64,000 bases of DNA, from contig CM028378.1 in the NCBI GenBank assembly GCA_013146195.2, positions 13,561,828 through 13,625,827 of the forward strand, read 5' to 3'. This stretch comes from Codonopsis lanceolata. Taxonomy: Eukaryota; Streptophyta; Magnoliopsida; Asterales; Campanulaceae. Numbering within the stretch: position 1 is the stretch's first letter; every line of letters starts with the position of its first letter. The position numbers and the translations under genes were made by a program. The notes below the pieces were generated by a model. That model did not search any database. It was not told the DNA's origin and saw only the letters and a list, made by a program, of their open reading frames with translations. Shown piece after piece: positions 10,773-22,590 of this stretch.

Positions 10773-11490
10773 TTGGTCGGTCGTTTTTTTAAAGTTTTCA
10801 ACCCTAAAAGTCGATGGTTATTTTTTTTCAATCGTAAAAGACCAATATTCGAAATAATGTTCCAAAAATTGCATCGTCTTCTTGAACATCTCCGACAACA
10901 CACTTTGAATTCGAAAATAACAATTATGCGCAATGAAATATAACAAAAATTAATGCACTACAAAGGATGCATCTCGGTTAAAAAATAGAGTAGCTATTAG
11001 ACTATTGAACCGCGGTGCAGAAATGAAAGCATTAAAATTAATGAATCGCGGTTCAAAAATAGAATAAAAATTACACTGTTGAATTGCTCTTCAAAACGTA
11101 ATGTAGTAAAAGTGATGAATCGTGCTTCAAAAATAGATTAGCAATTACACTGTTGAACCGCGTTGCAAAAGTTAATGCACTAAAATTGATGAATCGCGTT
11201 CACATTTAGACTAGCAATTACACGATTCAACCGTGGTACACAATTAATTGAATAAAAATTTATGAATCTTGGTTCGAAAATATACTAGCATGTACCTCAT
11301 TGAACCGCAGTGCAAAAAATAATGCGATAAAATTGATGAGTCGCGGTGCAAAAATAATGACATCTGTATCGTGTCTACGGTTCATTAAGGGTATCGTAGT
11401 GATTATGCCAGAAAAAGTGACTTTTCCCGGTTGTTAATAAAAACGGGGTACTTTAGCGATTAAAAGTTTAAAAAATTGGACTGACCGGTT
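10773..11490. mobile_element. Possible inverted-repeat element carrying a minisatellite
   Basis: TTGGTCGGTCG plus TTTTTTTAAAGTTTTCAA at about 10773 is matched in inverted orientation by TTTAAAAAATTGGACTGACC near 11466-11490, as an imperfect arm of about 40 bp. Between the arms is the 74-bp array. No clear target-site duplication was found, so the boundaries and superfamily are uncertain. There is no coding capacity. Confidence 0.45.
10970..11360. repeat. 74-bp minisatellite, six units, with 37-bp half units
   Basis: GAATCGCGGTTC-type starts occur at about 10970, 11043, 11117, 11191, 11264 and 11338, a very regular 73-74 bp. Within each unit a second related motif, GAACCGCGGTGC, lies about 37 bp later, so the 74-mer is itself a dimer. 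The two motifs are variants of the perfect palindrome GAACCGCGGTTC. The motif is repeatedly lost by single C-to-T or G-to-A changes. Confidence 0.88.
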
Positions 11491-11975
11491 ATATTTACAT
11501 AAATATTAGCTGGCCACAATCGTGTATGTCATTCCTTTAAGTTTTTAATGATTAATGTGGGCCTGGGTTTTTTTTTAAAAAATGTAAATGCTTCGTTGCT
11601 TTATTGTTTATATCAAATAAAAAATGAAAAGAGTAATGGAACAGGAAAGAACTTATAGAAAGGTACAATTATGCAATTATGTGAGGTGTGTAACCGCTTC
11701 CACGACCCAATATTTTTCCCTAGATGAAAAAAACGCACTTTTTGCATTGCAATGTAAGATTGTGTTCATCGTGATGCTCAAAATTAGTTAATTCCATGCA
11801 ATCTGATTTACAATTGTTGTTTCATGGGGCAATATTGTTGATTTGCAATTGGAAGATGTTACTTTTTTTTGTTATAAAAACTTTTCAGAGAGTGGTGCGA
11901 TTAAAAATGTACAAATAAAAGGAGTGAACCGAAAGTTTCCTAGGTAGATAAACTGTATTCGATAATATATTTGTA
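11491..11975. other. Intergenic DNA upstream of Helitron
   Basis: No gene recognised. The 5' terminus of the Helitron (a TC dinucleotide after A) should lie here or slightly upstream. I could not identify it. Confidence 0.4.
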
Positions 11976-12087
11976 ATGGGCAAATTAATGATATGTTATT
12001 TGACATTTATATTTACTTTCCTAATTAGTTTTGTAAGTGGTGTAATTTTTAAATTTTTTATTTATTTTAATTGCTTAGTATTAAAGG

Positions 12088-15000
12088 TGGATCATGATAA
12101 TGAAAATAAAATTTCATGTCGAAGTGGGCCGAATATGACAAATGGTATTAGTGTAATTTGTTTATTACGATATCTTTTCTTATATTATTTCTATTTATCT
12201 TATATCTTATCACTAAAATATCTACAAACAGTTAATTCAACGACTACCGAAATCTATTATTTCAATCATGATTACTCGGGAGCAAGCGGTTCAACAAGTA
12301 TTGATTTAACGAATATTGATGATCGTTGCAGTGATAGCTTTAATGAAAGTGCTCACAAAAAATTACGTTACGATAAATCATTGTATTTATCAAATTGTAA
12401 GTGGTTTTGTATACTCTTTATTTTCAATTACATATGTTTACGTTTGTTTCATTCTTTATGTATATGGTATGTACAACTTACAAAGTATGGTGTGAAAATA
12501 TTTATTTTCTTTATATTTTGAATAAAAAACATTTAATTACAATTATGATTAAGGTCAAATAAGTAAAGTTTTGATGAAAGCATAAAAATGAAAATAATAA
12601 TTGTAATGTTATCTATATGACAAATAGAAATGAAAATGATGATAGTTTTGATATCTCATACTCCATTTGTTTTCATATTATCGTCCACGTTTTCTTTTTC
12701 GTTTGTTCTTAAATAATTGTCTTATTTCAAAACATTCCCTTTTAAGAAACTACTTTTACTACTTTACTCTTACTTTTTCCACATATTTTAATTATGGTCA
12801 CATACTCAAGGGCATTAAAGGAAATCACACATTTCACTAATATTTATAATATAATTAATTATTTTTTCTTAAACGGTGGGACGGGTCAAAGTACACAATA
12901 TTTTGAAAAAGGAGTGAGTACTACTTTTAATTTGAATTTGTTTAAAGCTGCTCTTATTTGTTATACACATTAAAAGAAAAACTATCTTCAAAAAAGTTTA
13001 CTACTTTTAATTTACTCTTGGCTAAACGCACTTCTAATTGTTATACTCATTAAATTTGAAATAAAAATTACTTGCAATGTTATTGGAGAAAATGTATTAC
13101 ATTGGAACGCACAATAAGATGTATAAATGTGTTCGATCTAAATTAGTTCGTTACAAAATTAACTTATTGCAGTTTGTATATAATTATTTGTGCGTATTTG
13201 AATGATTGAAGAATATATTTTTTATGTGTAGCTCCCATCAATCATCCAACTACGGATGTTGTTATTACAAATTTGGAGAAACACGATGCAGTTGTTATGA
13301 ATGATGGACGTGTTTCTCTTTCAGCCCACGGCTTGTACAAATATCTAATTGTGTTTTATCAATTTATGTTGTAAGTTTAGTAACTATTTTTTTTGTATAC
13401 ATTGATTATTACAATTTCGAATCGTTTTTGTAGGTTATTGGGATATTGGCGATCCAACTTTTAGTTGTTGTTTTTGTCATGCTTCGTTTTGGTATGAAGA
13501 AAGATTATCTCGCCATTATAAAGCCCGCAATCCGAAGTTTAGTTTATGTTGTATTCAAGGAAAAATACAACTTCCATTTCTAAAACCACCACCTCTTAAA
13601 TTACAAGAATTGTTATATGGGAACACAAATAAAAGTAAACACTTTCGACAGAATATTCATTCGTATAACAGTATGTTTTGTTTCACTTCAATGGGAGGGA
13701 AGATAGACAAGCGTGTTAATCAAGGTGGAAGTCCTCCCATTTTCAAACTTCATGGTCAAAACTATCATTTAATTGGAAGTCTTCTTCCATCAATGGGTTC
13801 AACTCCTAAATTTGCGCAGTTGTACATTTATGATACTGAAAATGAAATTGCAAATCGGATTTCGTCTGTTAGGTAAATGTTTACATATAATTTACAAAAA
13901 ATTGTTTTTTTAATGCATAATCTAAATATATTATTTGAATATGATGATTCCGTTTATTTTTACAGGGAAGATGCAAATTGTCATGATCTTCATGCTGAAA
14001 TTGTTTCTGATTTGAAGGGTATGCTAGATACCAATAACGTGTTAGTGAAATCTTTTCGAATGACAAAGGATAAAATGTTTGAAGAAGTCAGATTTGATGT
14101 GAAATTAAAATTGATTGGCAGGCGAAGTGGCGATGCAAGAAGGTATAATCTTCCATCAACTTCTGAGGTTGCTGCGTTAATCGTTGGCGATTTTGATGAA
14201 ATGTTGGGTGAATGAGATATTTTAGTTGAGACTCAAACGGGAAAATTGAAGCGTATAAATGAGTTGAATGCTGCTTATCTTCCCATGCAATATCCGTTGC
14301 TTTTTCCATACGGTGAAGATGGATATAGAGAAGACATTTCATTTTCTAAATGCAAAGATGGATCAAGATCACGAAATAAAGTTAGCATACGAGAATTCTT
14401 TGCATATCGAATGCATGAGAGAGATTGTGAACCGACAACCGTTATGTTTTCAGGAAGACTATTTCAGCAATTTGTCGTTGATGCATATACACTATGATTG
14501 AAAGTGCACGTCTGACTTATGTCCGATTGCATCAAAAACAATTGCGTTGTGAAATGTACAAAGGCTTACATGAAGCTTTGTTACGTGGGGAAAATGATGC
14601 ATCAACTCAAGGAAAAAGAATTATATTGCCTTCAAGTTTTACTGGAGGAGCAAGATATATGATACAAAACTATCAAGATGCAATGGCTATATGTAAATGG
14701 GCAGGTTACCCTGATTTATTCATTACATTTACATGCAACCCTAAATGGCCGGAAATTGTTCGCTTTGTTGAAAAACGTGAATTATAATCTAAAGATCGTC
14801 CAAATATTGTTTGCAGAGTTTTTAAAGTCAAACTTGATGGTCTTATGGTTGATCTTCGTAAAAACAAGATTTTCGGAAATGTTGGAGCAGGTATATTTGT
14901 TTAATTGGTGCACCAACTATTTAAATCCCACCCTCTCCATTGTTAATAGTATAACTCATTAAAACAAAATAATTTTTAATTTTTTGTGTTTTTTTCCAGT

Positions 15001-17940
15001 TGTTTATAGCGTTGAGTTTCAAAAGAGGGATTGCCGCATGCTCACATATTATTATTTCTTTCTAAAGAAGACAAAACACCAACACCAGATGCAATTGATC
15101 ATATTATCTCAGCTGAAATTCCATATGAAAATGAGGATCCACTATATTATACTGCAGTTAGAGATTTTATGATTCAAGGTCCATGTGGTCATGATCGAAA
15201 GAGTTCTCCTTGCATGATTGATGGGCGTTGCTTAAAGCATTTTCCAAAACAATTTGGTGAAACCACTACGATTGATGATGATGGTTATCCAGTATATATG
15301 GCGAAGAGATAATGGCAGAACGATTCTTAAGAATGGAGTTTGGTTGGACAATAGACATGTTGTTCCACACAATCGCTACTTATTGTTGACTTATGGAGCT
15401 CATTTGAATGTGGAATGGTGCAATCAATCTCGAGCGATCAAATATTTGTTCAAGTATATAAACAAGGGCCATGATCGTGTTACTGCGACATTTTTCCAAA
15501 GTTCAAATGAAGGTAATTCACAAAGGAATATCGACGAGGTAAATTTGTACTATGATTGTAGATACATTTCATCATGTGAAGCTGCTTGGAGAATTTTTGG
15601 TTTTGAAATACAATACAAATATCCCCCGGTAGAGCGACTAAATTTTCATCTTCCGAATCAACAAAATGTTATTTTTTCAGATTCAGATAAAATTGAGTCT
15701 CTCATGGATAGAGAATCAATCAGCAAGAGTATGTTTTTGGCATGGATGGAAGCTAATAAGAAATATGTTGAAGCCAGGAAATTAACATATTCTGAATTTC
15801 CCACAAAATTTGTTTGGAATTCTAATATACGTGAATGGACGCCACGAAAAAAAGGATTTGCAATTGGACGGATTTTTTTTGTTCCTCCAGGATCAGGTGA
15901 CTTATATTTTTTGCGATGCCTTCTAAATATAGTTCGTGGAGCTACCTGCTATGACAATTTATGTGCAATTAATGGGGTTCAATATCCTTCTTTTCGAGAT
16001 GCTTGCTATGCTTTAGGATTGTTAAGTGATGATAAGAGTACATTGACGGAATTATCGAGGCGAGCCATTGGGCATCAGCTCATTCCATGAGAATTCTTTT
16101 TGCGACGTTGTTAACATCTGGATCTATAAGCCGCCCTGAGGTAGTTTGGGAATCATGCTGGTCTTATTTATCTGAAGACATTTTATACAAGCAAAGAAAT
16201 CTATTCAAATATCAAGGTACATAAGAAATATTAATTTAGTTATTTTTTTATAGAGTTTGAATATAATATATCTATTGATTTCAATTGTAGGATTGCAATT
16301 AAATGAGAATCAAATAAAGAGTTATGCACTTGTGGAAGTTGAGAAACTTTTAAGAAGTTCTGCACGAAGTTTACGTGATTTTCAATCAATGCCATTTCCA
16401 GAAGATCATTTTTCCAATTCTTGCCTTCTAGATTACTACACGATGAAATGTGTTATGATCGAAGAACCTTGGGTGAAGAACACAAACATCTTCTTTCTAA
16501 TTTGAATGATGAACAACGACACGTGTATGAAATGATCATCGAATCAACGACTTTGGATCGTGGAAGAATTTTTTTTGTCTATGGTTATGGAGGAACTGGG
16601 AAAACATTTATTTGGAAAACTTTATCTGCTGGGTTGAGATCACAAGGACATATTGTGTTAAATGTGGCATCCAGTGGTATCACATCTCTTTTATTGCCTG
16701 GTGGTAGAACTGCACATTCGAGATTTTCCATTCTGTTTACTATAAATGAAGAATCAACTTGCAACATAAAACAGGGTTCTCCTCTTGCAGAGCTTATTCT
16801 AAAATCAAAGCTTATTATATGGGATGAAGCTCCAATGATGCATAAATATTGCTTTGAAGCATTGGATCGCAGCATGAGAGATATCATGAAAGTAATTCAT
16901 TCAACAAGAGCTCACATTCCATTTGGAGGCAAAACTATTGTGTTTGGAGGAGATTTTCGACAGATATTGCTTGTAATTCCAAAAGGTAGTAGAGAAGATA
17001 TCGTTCATGCTACTATTAATTAGTTGTATCTGTGGAAGGATTGCACTGTGTTGAGGTTGACAAAGAATATGAGATTACAAAATAATGGGGTGAATGCGGA
17101 TTTTCAAGAATTAAAATATTTTGCTGATTGGATTGCAAACGTTGGCGATGGGAAAATTGGTGAACCAAATGATGGATGTGCTGAAATTCAAATTCCCGAC
17201 GAACTTTTGATTAAGAACTTCAACGATCCAATTGTTGGAATTGTTGAAAGTATGTATCCTTGGTTTTGGAAATGATTCGTTTGATGAAACATTGTTTGAA
17301 GATAGAGCTATTTTGGCACCGACTCTCGATGTTATTAATTCCATCAATGATTACATGGTATCAATTAACAACTCAACAGGAAAATTGTATTTGAGCTCTG
17401 ATTCTACGTGTCATTCTGATAAAACTGGTGGTTTAATGAATGATATTCATACTCCTGAATTTTTAAATGGAATTAAATGTTCAGGAACTCCAAATCATGA
17501 GTTGAATTTGAAGATTGGAACTCCAGTAATGTTGCTACGTAACATAGACCATTCCCTTGGTTTATGTAATGGTACGAGACTGCTTATTACAAGACTTCGG
17601 AATCATGTTTTAGAATGCAAACTTCTTTCAAAAGGCAACTCTGGTGGAACTGTTCTTATTCCACGAATGTCATTGACGCCTTCTGATCCAAGACTGCCTT
17701 TCAAATTTCAAAGAAGACAATTTCCGTTGATGGTGTCTTATGCGATGTCAATTAATAAAAGCCAGGGTCAATCTCTGTCCAATGTTGGCCTACTTTTGAA
17801 AAACCTGTTTTCAGTCATGGACAGTTGTATGTCGCATTATCTTGAGTTACTAATCCGAAAGGGCTTCGAATTTTGTTATATGAAAATGATAAACCAAATT
17901 GTTGTACTACGACGAATGTTGTATTTAAAGAAGTGTTCCA
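12088..17940 (+). pseudogene. Helitron RepHel protein (Rep nuclease plus PIF1-like helicase), disrupted
   Basis: Plant Helitron RepHel drives rolling-circle transposition. Likely exons by splice sites and similarity are about 12088-12396, 13232-13370, 13434-13872, 13966-14890, 15000-16216 and 16291-17940. Landmarks are CFCHASFWYEERLS (zinc-finger-like), FTSMGGKIDK, QLYIYDTENE, YPLLFPYGEDGY, FITFTCNPKWPEI, the HUH motif in LPHAHILLFL (about 15040) and the tyrosine motif KYLFKYINKG (about 15440). The helicase has Walker A GYGGTGKT (about 16587), Walker B IIWDEAP and a late SINKSQGQSL. In-frame TGA at 14213-14215, TAA at 14785-14787 and TGA at 16088-16090 break it. So do shifts near 14490, 15025, 15300 and 17260. 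Confidence 0.9.
12661..12918 (-). mobile_element. Stowaway-like MITE, 258 bp, copy 1
   Basis: TA target duplications (12659-12660 and 12919-12920) flank CTCCATTTG and GGAGTGAG ends. The interior matches the other three copies in reverse orientation, for example ACTACTTTACTCTTACTTTTTC. It lies between two Helitron exons, so it entered after or with the Helitron. It is the most diverged of the four. Confidence 0.85.
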
Positions 17941-18125
17941 AAATGTATGATAAATGTTCTTATTTAAATAAATTTTCATCGGTTGTTTTATTTTGCTTAA
18001 TATTTTTTTTTGTATTTATTTGCTTCTTTATTTCACTGAACCTTAAATTTTGTATGAAGTTTGTGTAATTTATTAGCATAAAAATTATTTATTTATTTTA
18101 TATTTTTTTTCAAATTATATTCTTC

Positions 18126-18153
18126 CCCGTGCATCGCGCGGGTATTATACTAG
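18126..18153 (+). repeat. Helitron 3' hairpin and CTAG terminus
   Basis: A stem of CCCG(T)GC and GCGCGGG precedes TATTATACTAG. This is the canonical rolling-circle terminator of plant Helitrons. The next host base is T, as expected for insertion between A and T. Confidence 0.95.
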
Positions 18154-18178
18154 TTGGTAATAATAGTAGAATATTTTG

Positions 18179-18622
18179 TAACCATGTGAGATACATCTCT
18201 TGTAAAAGTGAAAGTCTTTAGTTTAAAAACTTTAAAATCTAACATTTTCTTTTTAAACAATGTGTTATACATCTCTTTTATTGGTAATAATATAAAATAA
18301 TTTAAACTCAACATCATTTTCTAGCCAATGTGTGATATACATCTTTTATTAGTAACAATGGTAAAAATATTTTATCAAATATTATATATATATAAAGTTG
18401 GTGAGGAGCACTATAATTGTGCCACATCACCACCTTTGGATAAACCTTCATTCTAAAGCAATCCATGTGGATGCTTTAAAAACTTTTGGTTTTCTAGTGA
18501 CTTTGAAAATCAACATCACTTTCCAACCAATGTATGATGCATTTCGTCTATTGGTACTTAATAATAGTATTTTTAATACAAACATCAATTTCTAACCAAT
18601 GTGGGATACATCTCTTCTATTG
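18179..18622. repeat. Diverged tandem repeat, about 70-80 bp units
   Basis: A motif like AACCAATGTGTGATACATCT with TTTTATTGGTA recurs at about 18180, 18256, 18322, 18525 and 18595. The gap between the third and fourth copies is filled by the left inverted arm at 18388-18502, so that arm appears to have inserted into the array. Confidence 0.7.
18388..18502 (+). repeat. Left arm of a 115-bp inverted repeat pair
   Basis: The segment starting ATATAAAGTTGGTGA and including GTGCCACATCACC and CCATGTGGATGCTTT is matched in inverted orientation at 21052-21165. Identity is roughly 85% by eye over about 115 bp. The arms are 2.55 kb apart. Confidence 0.8.
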
Positions 18623-19077
18623 TTGAAAAATTAGTGTTTTTTGTGAAAGAAATTGTGCAACTTGAGGTACGAATTTCTTTACGTGTCATTTGTTTGTTAA
18701 CGAAGGTAATTGCGCAAATGTATTCTACTCGGTGAGAGTATCAAAATGATATTTATTTGTCCAAATCGAGTTTTGGATAATAAGATATCAAGACTTAAAG
18801 TATAATACTTGTTAAAAAATTAGTGTTTTTAGTGAGAGAAATTGTGCAAATTGAGGCACAAATTTCTTTACGTGTCATTTGTTTGTTGGTAAAGGTAATT
18901 GCACAGTGTTTTACTTGGTGAGAGCATCGAAATGATATATTTATTTGTCCAAATCGAGTTTTGGATGAATAAGATATTAAGAGTTAAAGTATAATACTTA
19001 TTAAAAAAATAGTGTTTTTAGTAAAAGAAATTGTGCAATTTGAGGCACAAATTTCTTTACGTGTCATTTGTTTGTTG
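18623..19077. repeat. Tandem repeat, 188-190 bp period
   Basis: Units start at about 18623, 18811 and 19001 with (A)AATTAGTGTTTTT and contain ATTTCTTTACGTGTCATTTG, TTTATTTGTCCAAATC and GAGTTTTGGAT. The third unit is cut after about 76 bp, and the remainder of a unit resumes at 20473 beyond a 1.4-kb insert. Confidence 0.85.
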
Positions 19078-20472
19078 TAAGGGTAAAATAGGTCATGCCT
19101 ATTTTTACTTCTTGTTTCCCCTTTCATGGTAAAATTCATATTTGACAAATTTTAGGTAATTTTGGAATTAACATCTTTAATTAGATTTAGTTACCTTATT
19201 TTTGGAAACAAAATCTTTTTATGAATCCTTGTCAAACCGGGTATCTAGTCTCTTTTGATATATGGTAATAAATTTCATGGATTTGGTAAGTAGTTTGTAT
19301 TCCTTTCTCTAATCATTTTCCATGGATTGTTCCAGGGTGGAGCCCAATGCCCACAAAGTGCCCATGGGCACTACATAAAGATGAGTCCTACTTTTCAACG
19401 CTAATGCCCCTCTTCTATGATAACTTTTAAATTTTTAATTATAGATTTTTGATCAAATCCTATATATTTAATTTATGTATTATATTATTACTATATTTAT
19501 ATATTATAAGTTATAAATTATAATCTATAAATATAGTAATAGTATAATACACTTCAACTAATAAAGCTATTGCTAAAAATAAAAACCTAAAAGTCAAACC
19601 CTATTATTTTAATAATTAATTACTCAATCATCTATACATCTATTGATATTCTATTCTCAATCTCATCACATGCAAGATTAAAATTTGACATCGGTAATGT
19701 CGAGTTATATGAATCACTACATACCGAATTTATATTTTAACTTAGTTGCTTCTCTTCCTTTCTTTCACGTATTTTATTTCAAATTTGCAAGTATAATAGT
19801 TTGAAAAAAAGTTCATGGCAATGAATTGATGGGAGCCGAGACCCAAAGTTTGAATGAGAAAAAAAATTATTTAAAAACATAAACAATGGGTCAAGCCTAA
19901 TGCCCCCCACTAATGCCCCAATAATAAATCTAAGATAGCATTGATGCTTAGAAGGTTATCTCTTCCCTATATATAGAGGCTGGGACAGCAAAAAGAGAGC
20001 TTGAGAGAAAAACAAAAGCCCGTAAAGATAGGAGATTCGAAGCGCTTTCTTCATCGCATAAGTTTGATTGTAGCTTCTGATGTTATAACATCGGCAACTA
20101 CATTGAGTTCTGGAATTATGTTTATCTTCCTGTTCAGTTTTAGGAAGTTGTTTTATTTCCTCCCACGTTTAGTATACCTTGTTTTCTGTGGGGTTTTTGC
20201 TCTCCAAGACGTGTTGTCTTGTGTAAGTATTTTGATTAGTGATTTCACAATATTTTTGTAAAACATTTAATCATTTTAGTGAAATCTTTGTGGCCTTGAG
20301 GCTAGGTCTACAAGCATAGTCTTGTATATCGTTTTTGGTATACTGTTTAATTCTGATTATTTTGTCTTCCGCTGTTTTGATTATTTTTTACCATTGTAAC
20401 TTCCATTGTAGCTACATCGGCAGCTACATTGGAAATTGCATTAGTTTCTCTTGTGAATCCTAGCTATTGTGA
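19078..20472. other. 1.4-kb insert of unknown type between 24-bp direct repeats
   Basis: It is bordered by an identical 24-bp direct repeat (19054-19077 and 20473-20496) that belongs to the surrounding tandem unit. Inside is a TATA-like CCCTATATATAG at 19967-19978 followed by a purine-rich leader, as in a transcription start region or an LTR. Two direct motifs resembling CAATGCCC..GTGCCC / TAATGCCCC..AATGCCC lie near 19340 and 19895. The longest frame (20001-20261) has no recognisable domain. A solo LTR or a captured promoter region is possible; neither is demonstrated. Confidence 0.4.
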
Positions 20473-20875
20473 TCTTTACGTGTCATTTGTTTGTTGACAA
20501 AAGTAATTGTGCAAATGTGTTCTACTCGGCAAGAACATCGAAATGATATACTCCCTCTGTCCCTTAATAACCATCTTGCTTGACCCGGCGCATAGTTTAA
20601 GAAAAAATAATTGACTTAATTATTTATATTGGTTTAATGTGTAGTTTCCTTTTAAAGTTCATGTGTATGTGGCTCATAATTAAAGTAGAGTGAAAAAGTA
20701 AGAGTAAAGTGGTAAAAGAGATGTTCTAAAAAGGTAAGTTTCAAACATGACAATTATTTTGGGACGACGAAAAAGGAAAGGAGGATGATAATTTAGGGAC
20801 GGATGGAGTATTTATTTGTCCAAATCAAGTTTTGGATGAATAAGATATCAAAGTTTAAAGTATGATGTTAAAAGT
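20473..20875. repeat. Fourth 190-bp repeat unit, split by a MITE
   Basis: TCTTTACGTGTCATTTG begins the remainder of a unit of the 18623-19077 array. After the MITE at 20551-20808 the unit continues with TTATTTGTCCAAATC and TTTTGGATGAATAAGATATC. Confidence 0.8.
20551..20808 (+). mobile_element. Stowaway-like MITE, 258 bp, copy 2
   Basis: CTCCCTCTGTCCC and GGGACGGATGGAG form near-perfect terminal inverted repeats, flanked by TA (20549-20550 and 20809-20810). The ends and TA duplication are those of Stowaway, mobilised by Tc1/mariner transposases. It has no coding capacity. The empty site is visible in the sister tandem units. Confidence 0.95.
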
Positions 20876-21051
20876 GAGTCATTAGAAGTAATATCTAACC
20901 TTGAAGAGTTTTATTCCACATTAGTTAGAAGTAATGTTAGTTGTAAAAGTTTTTAAATATAAGTCTTCTACTATAAACAATAGAAGAAGTTATATATACT
21001 AATACTAATACCGTTATCATATTGATTATTATTATGTATTATTATTAACTA

Positions 21052-21165
21052 ATGGCTAGAAAACTAAAAGTTTTTAAAATTGCCACATGGATGCTTTAGA
21101 ATAAAGATTTATCCAAAGGTTGTGAGGTGGCACAACCATAATATTCTTCACCAACTTTAAATATA
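21052..21165 (-). repeat. Right arm of the inverted repeat pair
   Basis: Reverse complement of the 18388-18502 arm, including GGTTGTGAGGTGGCAC and CTTCACCAACTTTAAATATAT. The arms may be the ends of one composite element, or two insertions of one family in opposite orientation. Confidence 0.8.
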
Positions 21166-22235
21166 TATAAATTTTCCGCTCAATAAATGAGTAGTAACGC
21201 TGCTATTTTTACTCCACTTTTTAACCATTTTTATGGTATGTATATAATTGAGTCCAAATCTCAATCCTAATATGACAATTGTTAGATTATGACAAGTTTA
21301 ATAGTGATATTTGTTTATAGGTATCAAAATTAAAATTTGATACTTATTGGTTACTATTTATAAGTATTAAATAATCATCTCTAACTACATGTATCAAAAT
21401 TTGATATAATAATAATTTTGAAAAAATTTATATCCGACACATATCATAATATTAAAACAAAATAAAAATATTAATATACAATAATTTACCAACACATATT
21501 ATAACATAAATATATGGTCAAAATAAAGTGTATTAAAATTAGGTGTGGTACTAATGGAGATATCAAATTTGGTACATTCCTTAGTACCACAGCTAATTTT
21601 GATATATTTTATTTTTACCATTAGAAAGTCAAATACTCTTACATAAATATCAAAATTTGATTTTGATCCCTACCAGTAGACTTGCTCATAACAAAAGTTA
21701 TTTACAAATTTATTAGAGCATGTTAGTAAATGTTGCGGTGTGTTCTTGGATGCCTCTCTTCATCAATAAGATTGAGTTTCAATAATTTAGTACTCCATCC
21801 GTTCTAAATAATTATCTTGTTTTCATTTTTTGTTTATTTAAAAAATATATATTTCTAAACTTCAATATTTAGAAATACAATTTTATCATTTTTATCATAC
21901 TTTTTTGGGATATAACTGGGCCGGTTACCTACAAACAATATCTAATCTTCAATCTACTTTCTTTTTTATTTAATCGGTAAAAAGAACTTTTGAGTTAAAA
22001 TGACGAATATATTCTTAGTGAAATTAAATTAGGCAAGCATCATCGAAAATCCAGTTTTGTGTATCAATAATCTAGTTTGTGCATCAAAGTTAAAAATGTT
22101 CATCGGATAACCTCATAAAACAAAATCAACCTGAAATACATACTATTTCTTAATTTGCTACTCATCAAGTTAGTTGGACAATAAACTTAAGATGTACTGT
22201 ATAGAGAACTTAACTCAATTAAAATTTAAGAGATA
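21166..22235. other. AT-rich intergenic DNA
   Basis: No gene seen. A TACTCCATCCGTTCTAAA motif at 21791 resembles one end of a Stowaway MITE, but no matching second end was found. A palindromic region around 21350-21660 has inverted ATCAAAATTTGAT-like words. Confidence 0.4.
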
Positions 22236-22444
22236 TGATATTACGAGCTAGAGCTTGTGATATTATTACAAGCTTGAGTGTTAGTGCTGTTAGATCAAAT
22301 CTACTAAAATTTTTACACCGTTAGATCAAATAGGGTATTTTTTAAATCAGGATGTAGATATTCCAAATCACCATCAACTTAATCATCCAACGATTCTAAC
22401 ACTAAAGCTTGTATTAATATCACAAGCTCTAGCTCGTAATATCA
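22236..22444. mobile_element. MITE with long terminal inverted repeats, family M2 copy 1
   Basis: TGATATTACGAGCTAGAGCT and its inverse form arms that remain similar for about 55 bp (through ACAAGCTTGAGTGTTAG). A second copy is at 26470-26668. Target-site duplications are not clear, so the superfamily is not assigned. No coding capacity. Confidence 0.8.
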
Positions 22445-22590
22445 TTTGTCAAAATTTAACTCTACTTGTTTCTTTTATTGGAGCATCATAATTGGGTATA
22501 TGCTTAGGCAGCAAGCCGACCGCTTGTAAACATAAATGCTAAACCAAGCTCAAAAAAGATTGGAAATAAAAATTGCAATTAAATAATTAT

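Larger units (their letters stand above)
11976..18153 (+). mobile_element. Decayed autonomous Helitron (5' end not located)
   Basis: The 3' end is diagnostic: a GC-rich hairpin CCCGTGCATCGCGCGGG (18126-18142), eight bases, then CTAG at 18150-18153 with host T following. The element encodes Rep and a PIF1-like helicase in the same orientation. Coding exons can be traced back to about 12.09 kb, so the 5' end lies at or upstream of that point. The left coordinate given is approximate. A 258-bp Stowaway MITE (12661-12918) sits in an intron. Several stops and frameshifts show it is no longer autonomous. Confidence 0.9.

Noticed and set aside
11976..12521. 181-codon frame as an independent gene
   Set aside because: It includes intron-like sequence and a GTAAGT donor at 12397. 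It is better read as the 5' exons and introns of the Helitron gene.
19077..20487. Calling the 1.4-kb insert a solo LTR with TTTGT duplication
   Set aside because: The shared flank is 24 bp and is part of the surrounding tandem unit. The TG...CA ends would have to fall inside that unit, so the evidence is insufficient.
21791..22000. Another Stowaway MITE starting CTCCATCCGTTC
   Set aside because: Only one end is visible, with no inverted partner or second TA at a plausible distance.
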